Positions 41,497-50,393 of a DNA stretch of 64,000 nt are shown piece by piece. A program made the position numbers and the translations under genes. The notes under the pieces were generated by a model that ran no database searches, had not been told where the DNA came from, and saw only the letters and a program-made list of their open reading frames with translations. This stretch comes from CAYJEQ01 sp964371155. Lineage in GTDB: Bacteria; Bacillota; Clostridia; Oscillospirales; Ruminococcaceae. The stretch lies in NCBI GenBank assembly GCA_964371155.1, contig CAYJLI010000003.1, forward strand, positions 1 through 64,000, read 5' to 3'. Within the stretch, counting starts at the first letter, position 1; each line of letters starts with the position of its first letter.

Positions 41497-42461
41497 TTAT
41501 TGTAGCAACTGGAGAATTCCCTGTGGTTGCATGTTTGCCTGAGCAAGCATAGCCTGGGAAGCTTGAACAAGGATGTTGTCCTTGGTGTACTCCATCATTT
41601 GAGAAGCCATGTCAACGTCACGAATACGGGATTCAGCAGCTGTCATGTTTTCTGTTGTTACGCTGAGGTTGTTGATTGTGTGCTCAAGTCTGTTCTGAAG
41701 AGCACCAAGTCCAGCACGAGCTACGGAAACATTTTCAATAGCNNNNNNNNNNNNNNNNNNNNNNNNNNNNNNNNNNNNNNNNNNNNNNNNNNNNNNNNNN
41801 NNNNNNNNNNNNNNNNNNNNNNNNNNNNNNNNNNNNNNNNNNGTCTGTTCTGAAGAGCACCAAGTCCAGCACGAGCTACGGAAACATTTTCAATAGCTGT
41901 ATTGATTGATGTGATAGCAGCAGTAGCTCCAGAAGAGTTAGCAACTGTAACATCACCACCAAGAATTGTAGCAGCATCCATGTTAGTAACTGTTACATCA
42001 AGTGTTTGGGAAGCAGTGTCACCAATCTGTAAAGTGGAGCTAAGTGATCCATCCAATAATTTTGTGCCGTTGAATGTTGTTTCGTCAGCAATTCTTGTGA
42101 TTTCATCTTCAAGAGCAGTCATTTCAGCATCGAGCTTAGCACGGTCTGTATTAGAGTAGATACCATTAGCGGACTGAGTAGCAAGCTCAACCATTCTGTT
42201 TAGCATGGAGTGTACTTCTGTTAGAGCACCTTCAGCTGTTTGAATTAGGGAGATACCATCAGCAGCATTTTTCTGAGCTGTTTCAAGACCTGTGATTTGT
42301 GCTCTCATTTTTTCAGAGATAGCAAGACCAGCAGCATCGTCACCAGCGCGGTTAATTCTGTAACCGGAAGATAGTTTTTCGAGGCTCTTACCAACAGCAG
42401 TGTTGTTGTTAGTCAGGTTTCTGTGGGAGTTAAGGGCAGTAATGTTGTTTTGAATACGCAT
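41497..42461 (-). CDS. hag: Flagellin (interrupted by an assembly gap)
   Basis: N-terminal D0/D1 starts MRIQNNITALNSHRNLTNNN and continues with the SSGYRINRAGDDAAGLAISE core; the C-terminal D1/D0 ends with NILVQASQAMLAQANMQPQ and a short tail. The gap of 100 N (41743-41842) is flanked by the same 55 nt (41688-41742 and 41843-41897). Joining at the repeat gives 810 nt, an open frame of 269 codons, so the real protein is probably 269 residues with almost no variable domain. AGGAGG site, sigma-28-like promoter upstream, terminator downstream. Only flagellin gene in the window. Confidence 0.92.
41743..41842. other. 100-N assembly gap inside flagellin
   Basis: Placeholder Ns bounded by an exact 55-nt direct repeat (41688-41742 and 41843-41897). 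The repeat is one sequence seen at two contig ends; the true gap is probably zero and the net length -55. Confidence 0.85.
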
Positions 42462-42574
42462 AATAAATTTCCTCCTTGAATTTACGAGAAGACTTCCTTG
42501 TCTTCCGTTTTTGTTTTTTCGGATTTCTCCTTTTTTTCGACGCGTCAAACAAGTTATTATCCTGTTCAGTACAT

Positions 42575-42600
42575 ATATCGGTAGTTTTGTGATATAGTTA
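42575..42600 (-). promoter_or_regulatory. Sigma-28 (SigD-type) promoter of flagellin
   Basis: Minus strand TAAC (42597-42600), 14-nt spacer, ACCGATAT (42575-42582), close to the TAAA-N14/15-GCCGATAT consensus for flagellar late genes. About 115 nt before the flagellin start. Confidence 0.6.
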
Positions 42601-42620
42601 AGTATTTTTTTAAAAAAAAA

Positions 42621-43691
42621 TTATAATTTTTTTAAATGTGAGTATATAAGGCCTGAAATATCGTGGAAATCAGCCTGTATTTTCACCGCTCCTATCTCAA
42701 AAGCCACCTTTGGCATGCCATACACTATCGAGGAAGCCTTGTCCTGCCCTATGGTGTGTGCTCCTGCTTTGTGCATTTCGAGCAGTCCATATGCGCCATC
42801 CTGCCCCATGCCTGTGAGCAGTACCCCAACAGCCTCGGATTTAGCAAGCTGTGCGGCGGAGTGGAAGAGCACATCCACCGAGGGGCGGTGTCCGCTCACC
42901 TTTTCCGCAGGGAAACAGCTCACCGAATACTGATTGCCTATTCGCACTATTCTGCTCTGCAAATCCCCACCGGGGGAAATTAGTATCAGACCTGGCTTTA
43001 CTATATCGCCATTTTTAGCCTCTCGCACCTCCATTTTGCATATGCCATCTATTCGCTTGGCATACATATCGGTAAATACCGGAGGCATATGCTGTGTAAC
43101 CACTATTCCAGGGGTGTCAATCGGCAAATCCTTAAGTATTTCAAGCAGAGTTTCGGTACCGCCGGTGGAAGCCCCCATCACTATCAAGGTGTTTTTTGCC
43201 CTGCGTGAAAATCCTGCAATCATAGGAAGCTCGGAAGCGGTGGAAGTTTTTGCACTCTGCGGCGATGGGGTGGGGGGAGTGGCTACCCTATCCTTACTGC
43301 CTAAGCTTTGGGAAGTTGTTACATGTACGCTTAGTTTGGTTAAAAAAAGCGAAATGCTCTTAGGTTCTTCAAGGTTTGGCTTTAATAAGCTGGGAAATCC
43401 CGAAGTAGTGCTAAGATTTTTATCGCTGTCCGCCAAGAGAATAATTTTCGCCTGCGACATCGCAGTGATACTTTTTAGCACTGTGCCATTTCCAGTAGAT
43501 GCCAGTGTGGCATCTAAAAAAACGATGTCCGGCTTTAAGGTGCGGATTTTAGAACTCGCATCAAGGGATGTCATAGAATGACCAACCACCGACAGTGGAA
43601 GGCGCTCCCTTACAAACAATAAAGTAAGAAATTGCCCAAACACAGCCGAGGGGTCTATTAATAGCACACGAGAAGTGCGTATATTATTCAT
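42621..43691 (-). CDS. cheB: Chemotaxis protein-glutamate methylesterase
   Basis: 356 residues. Receiver domain (about 1-115) and C-terminal methylesterase (about 165-352) with catalytic Ser in VMGASTGGTETL, His in TQHMPPVFTDMYAKRI and Asp in LLTGMGQDGAYG. The receiver is unusual: the usual acid pair reads LIDPS (Asp-Pro), although Asp in FLDAT and Lys in LLKP are kept. It removes methyl groups (or amides) from receptors. Same strand as cheR, cheW and cheA, but separated from cheR by 145 bp holding inverted repeats. Confidence 0.92.
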   Translation of the reverse strand: MNNIRTSRVLLIDPSAVFGQFLTLLFVRERLPLSVVGHSMTSLDASSKIRTLKPDIVFLDATLASTGNGTVLKSITAMSQAKIILLADSDKNLSTTSGFPSLLKPNLEEPKSISLFLTKLSVHVTTSQSLGSKDRVATPPTPSPQSAKTSTASELPMIAGFSRRAKNTLIVMGASTGGTETLLEILKDLPIDTPGIVVTQHMPPVFTDMYAKRIDGICKMEVREAKNGDIVKPGLILISPGGDLQSRIVRIGNQYSVSCFPAEKVSGHRPSVDVLFHSAAQLAKSEAVGVLLTGMGQDGAYGLLEMHKAGAHTIGQDKASSIVYGMPKVAFEIGAVKIQADFHDISGLIYSHLKKL

Positions 43692-43718
43692 TTGTCATCC
43701 CCCTTTTTTAAAAAAATT

Positions 43719-43805
43719 AAGAGTGAAAAGTTAATGTGTTTTAGCTCTGCAAAAATGATTTAAAATCGTTTCGGCAAAGGCGAAACTCCACAACTATTCA
43801 CTCTT
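43719..43805. repeat. Inverted repeats between cheB and cheR
   Basis: Outer AAGAGTGAA (43719-43727) with TTCACTCTT (43797-43805); inner GTTTCG near 43767 with CGAAAC near 43780, and an ATGATT/AATCGT stem with a wobble before it. The nested layout is reminiscent of the element at 40512-40655, although the sequences differ. Confidence 0.4.
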
Positions 43806-43836
43806 CACTATTATTTAGTATTATTTTGCCTTTCGG

Positions 43837-44652
43837 CTATAATGGTTTTCTATATACTGCTGAGGCTACATATTCATAGCCATGGGTATTGTCATTTAGC
43901 CCCTCTGAATGTCCTATAAGTAGATATCCGCCAGGATTGGTGGCATCATAAAATCTTTTTGTCAGAGCATCTCTGGTTTCTTTATCGAAATATATCATAA
44001 CATTCCTACAAAAGATAACATCGAATTTAAGCTTAAATGAAATCTTGTCCATCAAATTAAATTTACGAAATATCACATTTGCTTTTAAATCTTGTGTAAC
44101 TTCATAATCATTGCCATTTGGAGACATTCTAAAAAACTTCTTTTTCCATTCGTCGGGCACTTCAGCTAAAGCCCCCTTGGGATAAACTCCCCTCATGGCA
44201 TTTGAAAGGGCATTTTGTGATATATCGGTAGCGAGCACCCTTGTATCCCATTTTCCCGATTTTTTCTCAAAATAATCCTTTGTGATCATCGAAAGAGTAT
44301 ATGGCTCATGCCCAAAAGAACAACCAGCGCTCCAAATGCTGAGAACTTTGTCTTTTTTAGTGCTCTCAACCCATGGGAGAATGGTGCCTTTTAGATAGTC
44401 AAAATGAGCCTTTTCCCTCATAAAAAAAGTGTAATTTGTGGTTAGTTTATTCAGTAGCACCTCAATGTCGGCACTGAGATGCTTATTGAGTATATGGTCG
44501 GTGTACTGCTCGAAGGAAGTAAATCCCATCTCCTGCACTACACTCGAAAGGCGGCCTATTATAAGTTGCCTTTTTTGGCTTAAATCAATACCATAATTTG
44601 AATGAATATAGTTTACAAGCCTTTGAAAATCCCTGTCCTCTAAAGTAAGCAT
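43837..44652 (-). CDS. cheR: Chemotaxis protein methyltransferase
   Basis: 271 residues. N-terminal CheR helical domain (about 1-75) and a SAM-dependent methyltransferase domain with SAGCSFGHEPYTLSM (motif I, near 110; the usual STGEEPY reads SFGHEPY) and VIFCRNVMIYFDKETRD near 210. Methylates receptor glutamates. Start follows AGGTAGGGTAAAAC. 19 nt downstream of cheW. Confidence 0.92.
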   Translation of the reverse strand: MLTLEDRDFQRLVNYIHSNYGIDLSQKRQLIIGRLSSVVQEMGFTSFEQYTDHILNKHLSADIEVLLNKLTTNYTFFMREKAHFDYLKGTILPWVESTKKDKVLSIWSAGCSFGHEPYTLSMITKDYFEKKSGKWDTRVLATDISQNALSNAMRGVYPKGALAEVPDEWKKKFFRMSPNGNDYEVTQDLKANVIFRKFNLMDKISFKLKFDVIFCRNVMIYFDKETRDALTKRFYDATNPGGYLLIGHSEGLNDNTHGYEYVASAVYRKPL

Positions 44653-44671
44653 GTTTTACCCTACCTCCATA

Positions 44672-45157
44672 TTAAACAGTTGCAATTACAGCATTGCAAT
44701 CTAAGAGAAGTGCAACTGTGTCGTCTCCTAATGAAATCATAGAATCAGTGAGCTCATGATGATTTTCAACAGGGATTACAACCGCATCTTTAGAGCGAAG
44801 CTCCACCACCTGTGAAACAGAATCGACTGCAAGACCCACTAAAGTAGAATCTACCTCAAGAATTATAATGCATGTATTTGAGTTGTACTCTACAAAAGGC
44901 TTATTCATTCTCATTCTTACATCAATTACAGGCAATACTTGCCCCCTTAAATTTATTACCCCCATTACGTAATCGGGTAACATTGGCACGGGACGTATGG
45001 CGTAGTTGGCTATTATTTCAATTACATAGTCGGTTGAAACGGCAAATATAATAGAATCGGATACGAAAGTGAGATATCTATCAAGCACTTCGATTGTGGC
45101 TGGGTTTAAAATATCGTCATCATCTTCCTGTATGGCAAAAAGTCTTAAATCATCCAT
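44672..45157 (-). CDS. cheW: Chemotaxis coupling protein CheW
   Basis: 161 residues. The CheW fold: residues from LTFVSDSIIFAVSTDYVIEI through VLPVIDVRMRMNKP, with NLRGQVLPVIDVR near 85 and GLAVDSVSQV near 121. Links receptors to CheA. The ATG at 45157 follows GGAGGTGTAAAATTG; a longer in-frame start inside the cheA end (45217) is implausible. cheA stops 19 nt upstream. Confidence 0.9.
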   Translation of the reverse strand: MDDLRLFAIQEDDDDILNPATIEVLDRYLTFVSDSIIFAVSTDYVIEIIANYAIRPVPMLPDYVMGVINLRGQVLPVIDVRMRMNKPFVEYNSNTCIIILEVDSTLVGLAVDSVSQVVELRSKDAVVIPVENHHELTDSMISLGDDTVALLLDCNAVIATV

Positions 45158-45176
45158 CAATTTTACACCTCCGCTT

Positions 45177-47330
45177 TTAATTTGAGTGTGATGAGGCAGA
45201 GAATACATTGCCCACATCCAAAATAATGCTTATATTTCCGTCACCTAAAATGGTGCACCCACTAATTCCTGAGTCCTTGATATTAAAATTGTTTAGATAT
45301 GCGGGTAAAGGTTTTACAACTACTTGTTGCTCTCCGATTAGCTTATCTACGAGTAAGCAATAGGATTTATCACCCGATTCAAGCCACATAAGTATGCCAT
45401 CTTCTAAATTTTCATGGGAATTAGGTATATTATATAGATTTGCAAGCCTTACTATCGGCACAAATTCACCCATGCAGGATATGAGCTCATTGCCTGTGGC
45501 ATCTAAAATAATATCGCTATTTGAAGCTTTAAAGCACTGCCTAATGTTTGAAATAGGTATAGTGTAAACACTGTTTCCAACAAGTATTTCCATACCGCCC
45601 ACAATTGCGAGGGTGAGAGGTATTTTTAGTGTGAAAGCGCAGCCCTGTCCGGGATCACTCGAAATTGAAACCGAGCCACCTAAATTTTCTATATTTTTCT
45701 TAACAACATCAAGCCCAACGCCTCTGCCGGAATACTCAGTTACCTGAGCATTTGTGGAAAATCCGGGAAGCATTAAGAGTGAAAGAATTTCTCTTTTGCT
45801 GTATTCACTTTGTGGCTTTGTAAGCAGACCTTTTTTAGCTGCTTTAGCTATTATTGCATCGGTATCCATGTCAGCACCATCGTTTTCAACGGTTATAACA
45901 ACTTCACTGCCGGTGTGTTTAGCCGAGAGTGTGATTTCACCCTGCGCTGGTTTTCCAGCGGCAATACGGTCGTTTACATCCTTTTCAATACCGTGGTCCA
46001 TGGCATTTCTTACAAGATGCATTATAGGGTCGGAGATATTGTCCACAATACTCTTATCAACTTCAGTATCCTCACCTATGATAGTGAGTTTAACATCTTT
46101 ATTTAGAGTCTTAGCCATATCCCTTACAATTCTGTTCATCTTTTGGAAGACGCCCGAAACAGGCACCATCCTTAGCGACATAGCTATGTCCTGTAAATCA
46201 TCGGTAAGTTTGCGAAGCTGTCTGGCGGACTTTAAGAATCCGTCGAGTTTTATATTTTGAATTTCAGGGGCGGAAGTAACCATCGATTCGGTGATAACTA
46301 TCTCACCCACTATTGCCATTAAGCTGTCAAGCTTGCTAAGATTTACACTGATTAAGCTTTGCTTTGCATGGTTTAGCGTTTTAAGTTGTTTTGAAATTTC
46401 GGAAGTTTGTGCTGAAGGTTGTGGAGGAGCTGCTGCGGGTTGTGCTTCAATAGAAGCAGGTGCTTGTTCAGGCGCTTTAGTGGGAGCAGGTTGTTGCGTA
46501 GGCGCTTCCACAGGCTTAACTTCTGCTTCTGGAGCAGGCGCTGCACCCATATTTTTCGCACTTTGTTCCGCCATTTCTTGATAAACAGGATTTACAACCA
46601 CTTCATAGGAGCGGATATTGCTAAGTGTAGCCATAGAATTTATAGCCGACTGAACATCCTCCTCCGAATTAAGCGCAACATAAAATCCTGAGTTGATTAT
46701 GTACTCAGCAGTTGAAGGATTTGACTCCACATCGGGTGGATAGTGCTCAGAGTCAAGGCCGCCGTCTTTAAGTGCTGTGATAATTATGAATGCCCTAAGA
46801 TGCTCCATGCCACAATCCTCGTCTAAGAGAATGTGCAGGAAGTATGGGGCGTCAAGTGGAGGTAAATCTCCCGTGTCTTCAGAAGAAGCCGCTTCAGTTT
46901 CAGTTGCAGCGACAACCACACCTTTTGAAGCATTTAAAAAGCCGTCGATTTCTGAGATGAAAGAAGCAATGTCCATATCGAGGGTTTCACCTCTCTCGAC
47001 TTTGCCCATGTCATCACGCAGCCTGTCCACGCATTTAAACAAAAGGTTGAACAGCTCACTTTTTTGTGCGGAAGTAAATGTATCCATCCCATTTTCGCGT
47101 ATTTCGAAAAAGAGATCTTCCACATGGTGAGCAATCTCCATTAAAGGTTGAAATTCCATCATAGCGGAAGAACCTTTAATTGTGTGCATACTCCTGAAAA
47201 TTTCATTGACATCATCCGAAGTTAGCTCAGCGCTTTTTTCAGCGTCGAGCAAAATTTCATCAAGACGCTCTATCAGCGAGTTGTTTTCAAACAAATAAGT
47301 TTCAAGTAAGCCCTCATTAATGTTTTCCAT
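45177..47330 (-). CDS. cheA: Chemotaxis histidine kinase
   Basis: 717 residues. P1 domain with phospho-acceptor His in MHTIKGSSAMM near 49, a P2-like segment (about 160-250), an Ala/Pro/Gln-rich linker (about 265-320), P3 dimerisation (about 325-400), and P4 kinase with N-box LVRNAMDHGIEKD (near 439), followed by GRGVGLDVVKKNIE (near 532) and a C-terminal CheW-like P5 domain. Phosphorylates CheY and CheB. First gene of the minus-strand cheA-cheW-cheR-cheB set. Confidence 0.95.
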   Translation of the reverse strand: MENINEGLLETYLFENNSLIERLDEILLDAEKSAELTSDDVNEIFRSMHTIKGSSAMMEFQPLMEIAHHVEDLFFEIRENGMDTFTSAQKSELFNLLFKCVDRLRDDMGKVERGETLDMDIASFISEIDGFLNASKGVVVAATETEAASSEDTGDLPPLDAPYFLHILLDEDCGMEHLRAFIIITALKDGGLDSEHYPPDVESNPSTAEYIINSGFYVALNSEEDVQSAINSMATLSNIRSYEVVVNPVYQEMAEQSAKNMGAAPAPEAEVKPVEAPTQQPAPTKAPEQAPASIEAQPAAAPPQPSAQTSEISKQLKTLNHAKQSLISVNLSKLDSLMAIVGEIVITESMVTSAPEIQNIKLDGFLKSARQLRKLTDDLQDIAMSLRMVPVSGVFQKMNRIVRDMAKTLNKDVKLTIIGEDTEVDKSIVDNISDPIMHLVRNAMDHGIEKDVNDRIAAGKPAQGEITLSAKHTGSEVVITVENDGADMDTDAIIAKAAKKGLLTKPQSEYSKREILSLLMLPGFSTNAQVTEYSGRGVGLDVVKKNIENLGGSVSISSDPGQGCAFTLKIPLTLAIVGGMEILVGNSVYTIPISNIRQCFKASNSDIILDATGNELISCMGEFVPIVRLANLYNIPNSHENLEDGILMWLESGDKSYCLLVDKLIGEQQVVVKPLPAYLNNFNIKDSGISGCTILGDGNISIILDVGNVFSASSHSN

Positions 47331-47397
47331 AAAATTTTACACCGCCTCATCACATTATTTTAAATTAATGATTGCAAATATCAATAAAATTGTGGTA

Positions 47398-47423
47398 ATG
47401 TATTATATAGAAATATAATACAT
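47398..47423. promoter_or_regulatory. 10-bp inverted repeat in the divergent che/fliK-like promoter region
   Basis: ATGTATTATA-N6-TATAATACAT (47398-47407, 47414-47423), 67 nt from cheA and about 100 nt from the plus-strand gene. It contains -10-like TATAAT in both directions. A regulator binding site is possible; none is identified. Confidence 0.4.
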
Positions 47424-47521
47424 CGGGTTAAAAGCGAATTTAATATTAAAATATAACCTACAAACTTATAATAACACATTTTAGCTGAGAATGGAACAAA
47501 ATATTTTCTGAAGGTGAAAAA

Positions 47522-48952
47522 ATGTCGAATATACTAAAAGTAACGACCCCCATGACGGGGTATGACAACTCAAATAATGCACGCACCGTGCCCACTAAAG
47601 TGGTTGATCAAGCGGTTCAAGGGCAGATAAACCCTGAAAAGGTAATGAAGCCCGATGCAAGGAGCGATGCGGCGTCACAGGATGCAAATTCTGCACTTAA
47701 ATTCAGATTTGAGTCAAATTATGAGAATTTTCTCTCGCAAATCAGAGGCTTTGGCCCGATGACGGAAGAATTTTCGAAATTATTTTTCTCAAGGTTTGCC
47801 ACAATGGCACAATCGGGACTTGGCGCAAATTTTGCCGAGCAAGTTGCCCATTTCTTCGACACGATAGGAATGGACGAGCAAGATGTGCTTGCTTTTTTGA
47901 AAAATCAAAGTAGTGCGTCGATAAAATTCAGCGGAGCATTTTTTACTTTGCTGCATTCAGCCTACAATCAAGCGACTACTGCCGACATAAGAAGTGGGAT
48001 ACTTGATTTTTTAAGAAAATATTCAGACATGAGCGAAAGTTCTCATGTGATGAAGAACACTGAAATCCTTTTAAATCAAATAAGAGGGACACTTTTCCCA
48101 AATGCGAGGGATAGCTTTGACGCACTCATAGCGCAGCTGAATTTTGGGGCACAAACTTCGGAAGAACAGATGGAAAACAGCCTTGTTTTAAAAGAAAAAA
48201 TAATACCTTTTTTAAATAGATATATAACAAGTATGCATGATAGAGGCGACCTCAGAGAGCTTACCTCGGGACTTGCCACATATATTGCAAGGCTTGATAA
48301 TGGCATGGCACAGAGAGTGCAGGAAGCGTTTGAACAACTTATGAAATACCCTATAATGCAAAAAGTTTTTCAAAACTTAGACCCATCACTAATTTTGCAA
48401 ATGCTAAATAATACTGAATTTGAGCGTGCTAAAAAACAGCAAAAGTGGATGGACAGCCTTATAGATATTATAAAATCCGGCATGGAGGGCAACTCCGGAA
48501 TAGAAAATAAAGCAATGCTTAAAAACCTAATGCAGTCTATTGTTGTAAATGAGAGTGTTTACATGCCAGTACTTCATATGATGATACCGCTTCAAGTCGG
48601 CGGTAAAATGATGTTTGGAGAAATGTGGATCGACCCTGATTCCGACAAAAAAGGCAGATCACAGGGTGGTGGCAGAGCGATACAGGGGCTTATAAAATTC
48701 GATATACAGGATTTAGGTTTTTTCGACTTCTTCTTTATCTATCAAAACGAAACCATTAATTTGCAGCTAAGCTGTCCTGAAGAACTTGGAGAATTTCTGC
48801 CATATATAAAAGAAGATGTCACTAAAATACTTTCGCAAAACCAAATCAGAATAGGTGAAATGTTTGTTGAATCGGGCGTGAAGTCAATACCTATTTCCGA
48901 AGCCTTCCCAAAAATATTTGAAAGGAAGAATTCTGTAAATGTCTCAATTTAA
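47522..48952 (+). CDS. FliK-like protein of the YlqG type
   Basis: 476 residues. The N-terminal half is helical and low in motifs. The C-terminal part (about 345-465), with IPLQVGGKMMFGEMWIDPDS, DIQDLGFFDFFFIY and LGEFLPYIKEDVTKILSQ, resembles the hook-length control C-terminal domain (Flg_hook). Overlaps a FhlB gene by 14 nt, the same pairing as ylqG-ylqH of Bacillus. A second gene of the FliK type occurs in the main operon (56544). Its role alongside FliK is not known. Confidence 0.7.
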   Translation: MSNILKVTTPMTGYDNSNNARTVPTKVVDQAVQGQINPEKVMKPDARSDAASQDANSALKFRFESNYENFLSQIRGFGPMTEEFSKLFFSRFATMAQSGLGANFAEQVAHFFDTIGMDEQDVLAFLKNQSSASIKFSGAFFTLLHSAYNQATTADIRSGILDFLRKYSDMSESSHVMKNTEILLNQIRGTLFPNARDSFDALIAQLNFGAQTSEEQMENSLVLKEKIIPFLNRYITSMHDRGDLRELTSGLATYIARLDNGMAQRVQEAFEQLMKYPIMQKVFQNLDPSLILQMLNNTEFERAKKQQKWMDSLIDIIKSGMEGNSGIENKAMLKNLMQSIVVNESVYMPVLHMMIPLQVGGKMMFGEMWIDPDSDKKGRSQGGGRAIQGLIKFDIQDLGFFDFFFIYQNETINLQLSCPEELGEFLPYIKEDVTKILSQNQIRIGEMFVESGVKSIPISEAFPKIFERKNSVNVSI

Positions 48953-49292
48953 TGATGTGCTCAATAAAAAAGCAGTTGCGCTTTCCTACGATGAAAAAGG
49001 GGATGTGGCACCTATAATAGTAGCTTCGGGGATGGGGTATTTAGCGGAGAAGATAGTAGAAATAGCCCAAAATAACGAAGTGCCCATATATGAGGATAAT
49101 TCGCTTGCCACAATGCTCACACAGCTTGAACTCGGGAGTGAAATTCCACCTGAGTTATATCAAGCAATAGTGGAAATATATCTTTATTTTCTCAATTTTA
49201 GCCCCGAGAGGATAATCGAGAGAAACTCTGAAAACGAAGCAGAGGCAGAGGGAAAAGAAGAGAGCCAAATCTCAGAGAATGACATAATTTAA
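48939..49292 (+). CDS. FhlB protein (FlhB C-terminal domain alone)
   Basis: 117 residues. The cytoplasmic FlhB-C fold: VALSYDEKGDVAPIIVASGMGYLAEKIVEIAQNNEVPIYEDNSLA, lacking the membrane part and the autocleavage NPTH sequence of FlhB. FhlB proteins are thought to substitute for FlhB-C in the export gate's substrate switch. A tail rich in Glu follows from residue 95. Translated from an overlapping start in the upstream FliK-like gene. Confidence 0.8.
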   Translation: MSQFNDVLNKKAVALSYDEKGDVAPIIVASGMGYLAEKIVEIAQNNEVPIYEDNSLATMLTQLELGSEIPPELYQAIVEIYLYFLNFSPERIIERNSENEAEAEGKEESQISENDII

Positions 49293-49305
49293 TATTATAA
49301 ATAAT

Positions 49306-49352
49306 TTTTGGGGTATTTTCATCGCAGCGAGCGTGAAAATACCCCAAATTAA
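49306..49352. terminator. Bidirectional terminator between fhlB and the PilZ gene
   Basis: 15-bp perfect arms (49306-49320, 49333-49347), A/T rich at both ends. Confidence 0.8.
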
Positions 49353-49358
49353 TTTTAT

Positions 49359-50060
49359 TTATCTGCCAGATAATTTTTCGCGGTTTAGCATTTGTTGTTT
49401 AAATACAAAGCTTCGGATTTCCTGTTCTGTAACAGAGGATAGATCCAAAAATCTGCACCCAAAGCCATAAACTGTATATCCAGTGTCGCTCGCACTTCCT
49501 TTTTCGTCAATACGTAAAACCTCGGCAGTAGCCTTAATGCGCTTGCGAGGGTTTAAATGTAAGTAAATTGTACAAATGTGGTTTTCTTTAAAGGGGAAAG
49601 TGGAGGTAAAATAAACTCCGCCGGCACTTATATTTATTATATCCGCTTTTACAACCTTGATATTTGTAATTTCATCCTCGGCGTAATCTATGTAATCATC
49701 AGGTATTTCGGCGTCTTCCGGTATTATTACATCAGCGGAGGCTTTTGCTTCTATTTTATAGTCTTCACGACGGTCTATAACAGAAATAACCTTTCCAAAT
49801 AGGCATATGATATCCTGAATCTGAATACCATCTTTAAAGCGCTTCTTTGAAATATTTAGCGAGCAATGATAGGTTACAAGGCCTTTGAGCTCATCGAAAA
49901 ATGTAACTTTCACCTCGGTGTCTAAATCCTCCACGAAGTCAATCTCTATTGAGAGGATGGCGGAGTCGTCATTAATTTCGGTTACATCGGCATCACAGAT
50001 GACGATATCGGTAGAAAGATTACTTATAATTGCCTTTTTGCTTCGGGTGATTTTAGCCAT
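49359..50060 (-). CDS. PilZ domain protein (YcgR-like)
   Basis: 233 residues. N-terminal PilZN-like beta domain (about 1-110) and C-terminal PilZ domain (about 115-225). The c-di-GMP-binding arginine motif appears as DRREDYK near 115, where the last position is Lys rather than Arg, and the second motif as NISAGGVYF near 166 (N in place of D). These are near-canonical and probably still functional. It ends CRFLDLSSVTEQEIRSFVF. Flagellar brake or motor-regulating proteins have this layout. Minus strand, divergent from flgB. Confidence 0.82.
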   Translation of the reverse strand: MAKITRSKKAIISNLSTDIVICDADVTEINDDSAILSIEIDFVEDLDTEVKVTFFDELKGLVTYHCSLNISKKRFKDGIQIQDIICLFGKVISVIDRREDYKIEAKASADVIIPEDAEIPDDYIDYAEDEITNIKVVKADIINISAGGVYFTSTFPFKENHICTIYLHLNPRKRIKATAEVLRIDEKGSASDTGYTVYGFGCRFLDLSSVTEQEIRSFVFKQQMLNREKLSGR

Positions 50061-50393
50061 AGTAGAAAACCTCGCATTTCGAAGGAGTTTGTTAAGAAAA
50101 TATTACAAAGGTAATTATACAAAAAAAACATAAAATATACAAGTAAAAATTACAATTATTATAAATAATTATTTTTTGGAAATTCAATCAGCTTAGATTT
50201 AAGTAAAAAGCAAAACAATATGTCTATAATTTTATATTTTCTGCATATTATTCACTTTTTTAATACATTTAATGCAAAATTTGAAAAAAAAAATTAATTT
50301 TACAAGAAAAATGTTGAAATATATACAAAAAAAATATATAATAGATTTAGTATCGACATGGAATGTCAAAACATAAGGTTGGGAGTGAAATTT
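50061..50393. other. Divergent intergenic region of pilZ and flgB
   Basis: 333 bp, very AT-rich. It holds the flgB promoter at 50314-50342 and polyA/T tracts. No c-di-GMP riboswitch (GEMM) motif was seen. Confidence 0.5.
50314..50342 (+). promoter_or_regulatory. Sigma-A promoter of the flagellar operon
   Basis: TTGAAA (50314-50319), 17-nt spacer, TATAAT (50337-50342), about 50 nt before flgB. The main flagellar operon therefore has a housekeeping promoter, unlike flagellin. Confidence 0.65.

Noticed and set aside
43837..44652. CheR with loss of catalytic function because STGEEPY reads SFGHEPY
   Set aside because: Other SAM-binding and catalytic motifs are intact, so I treat it as a normal variant.
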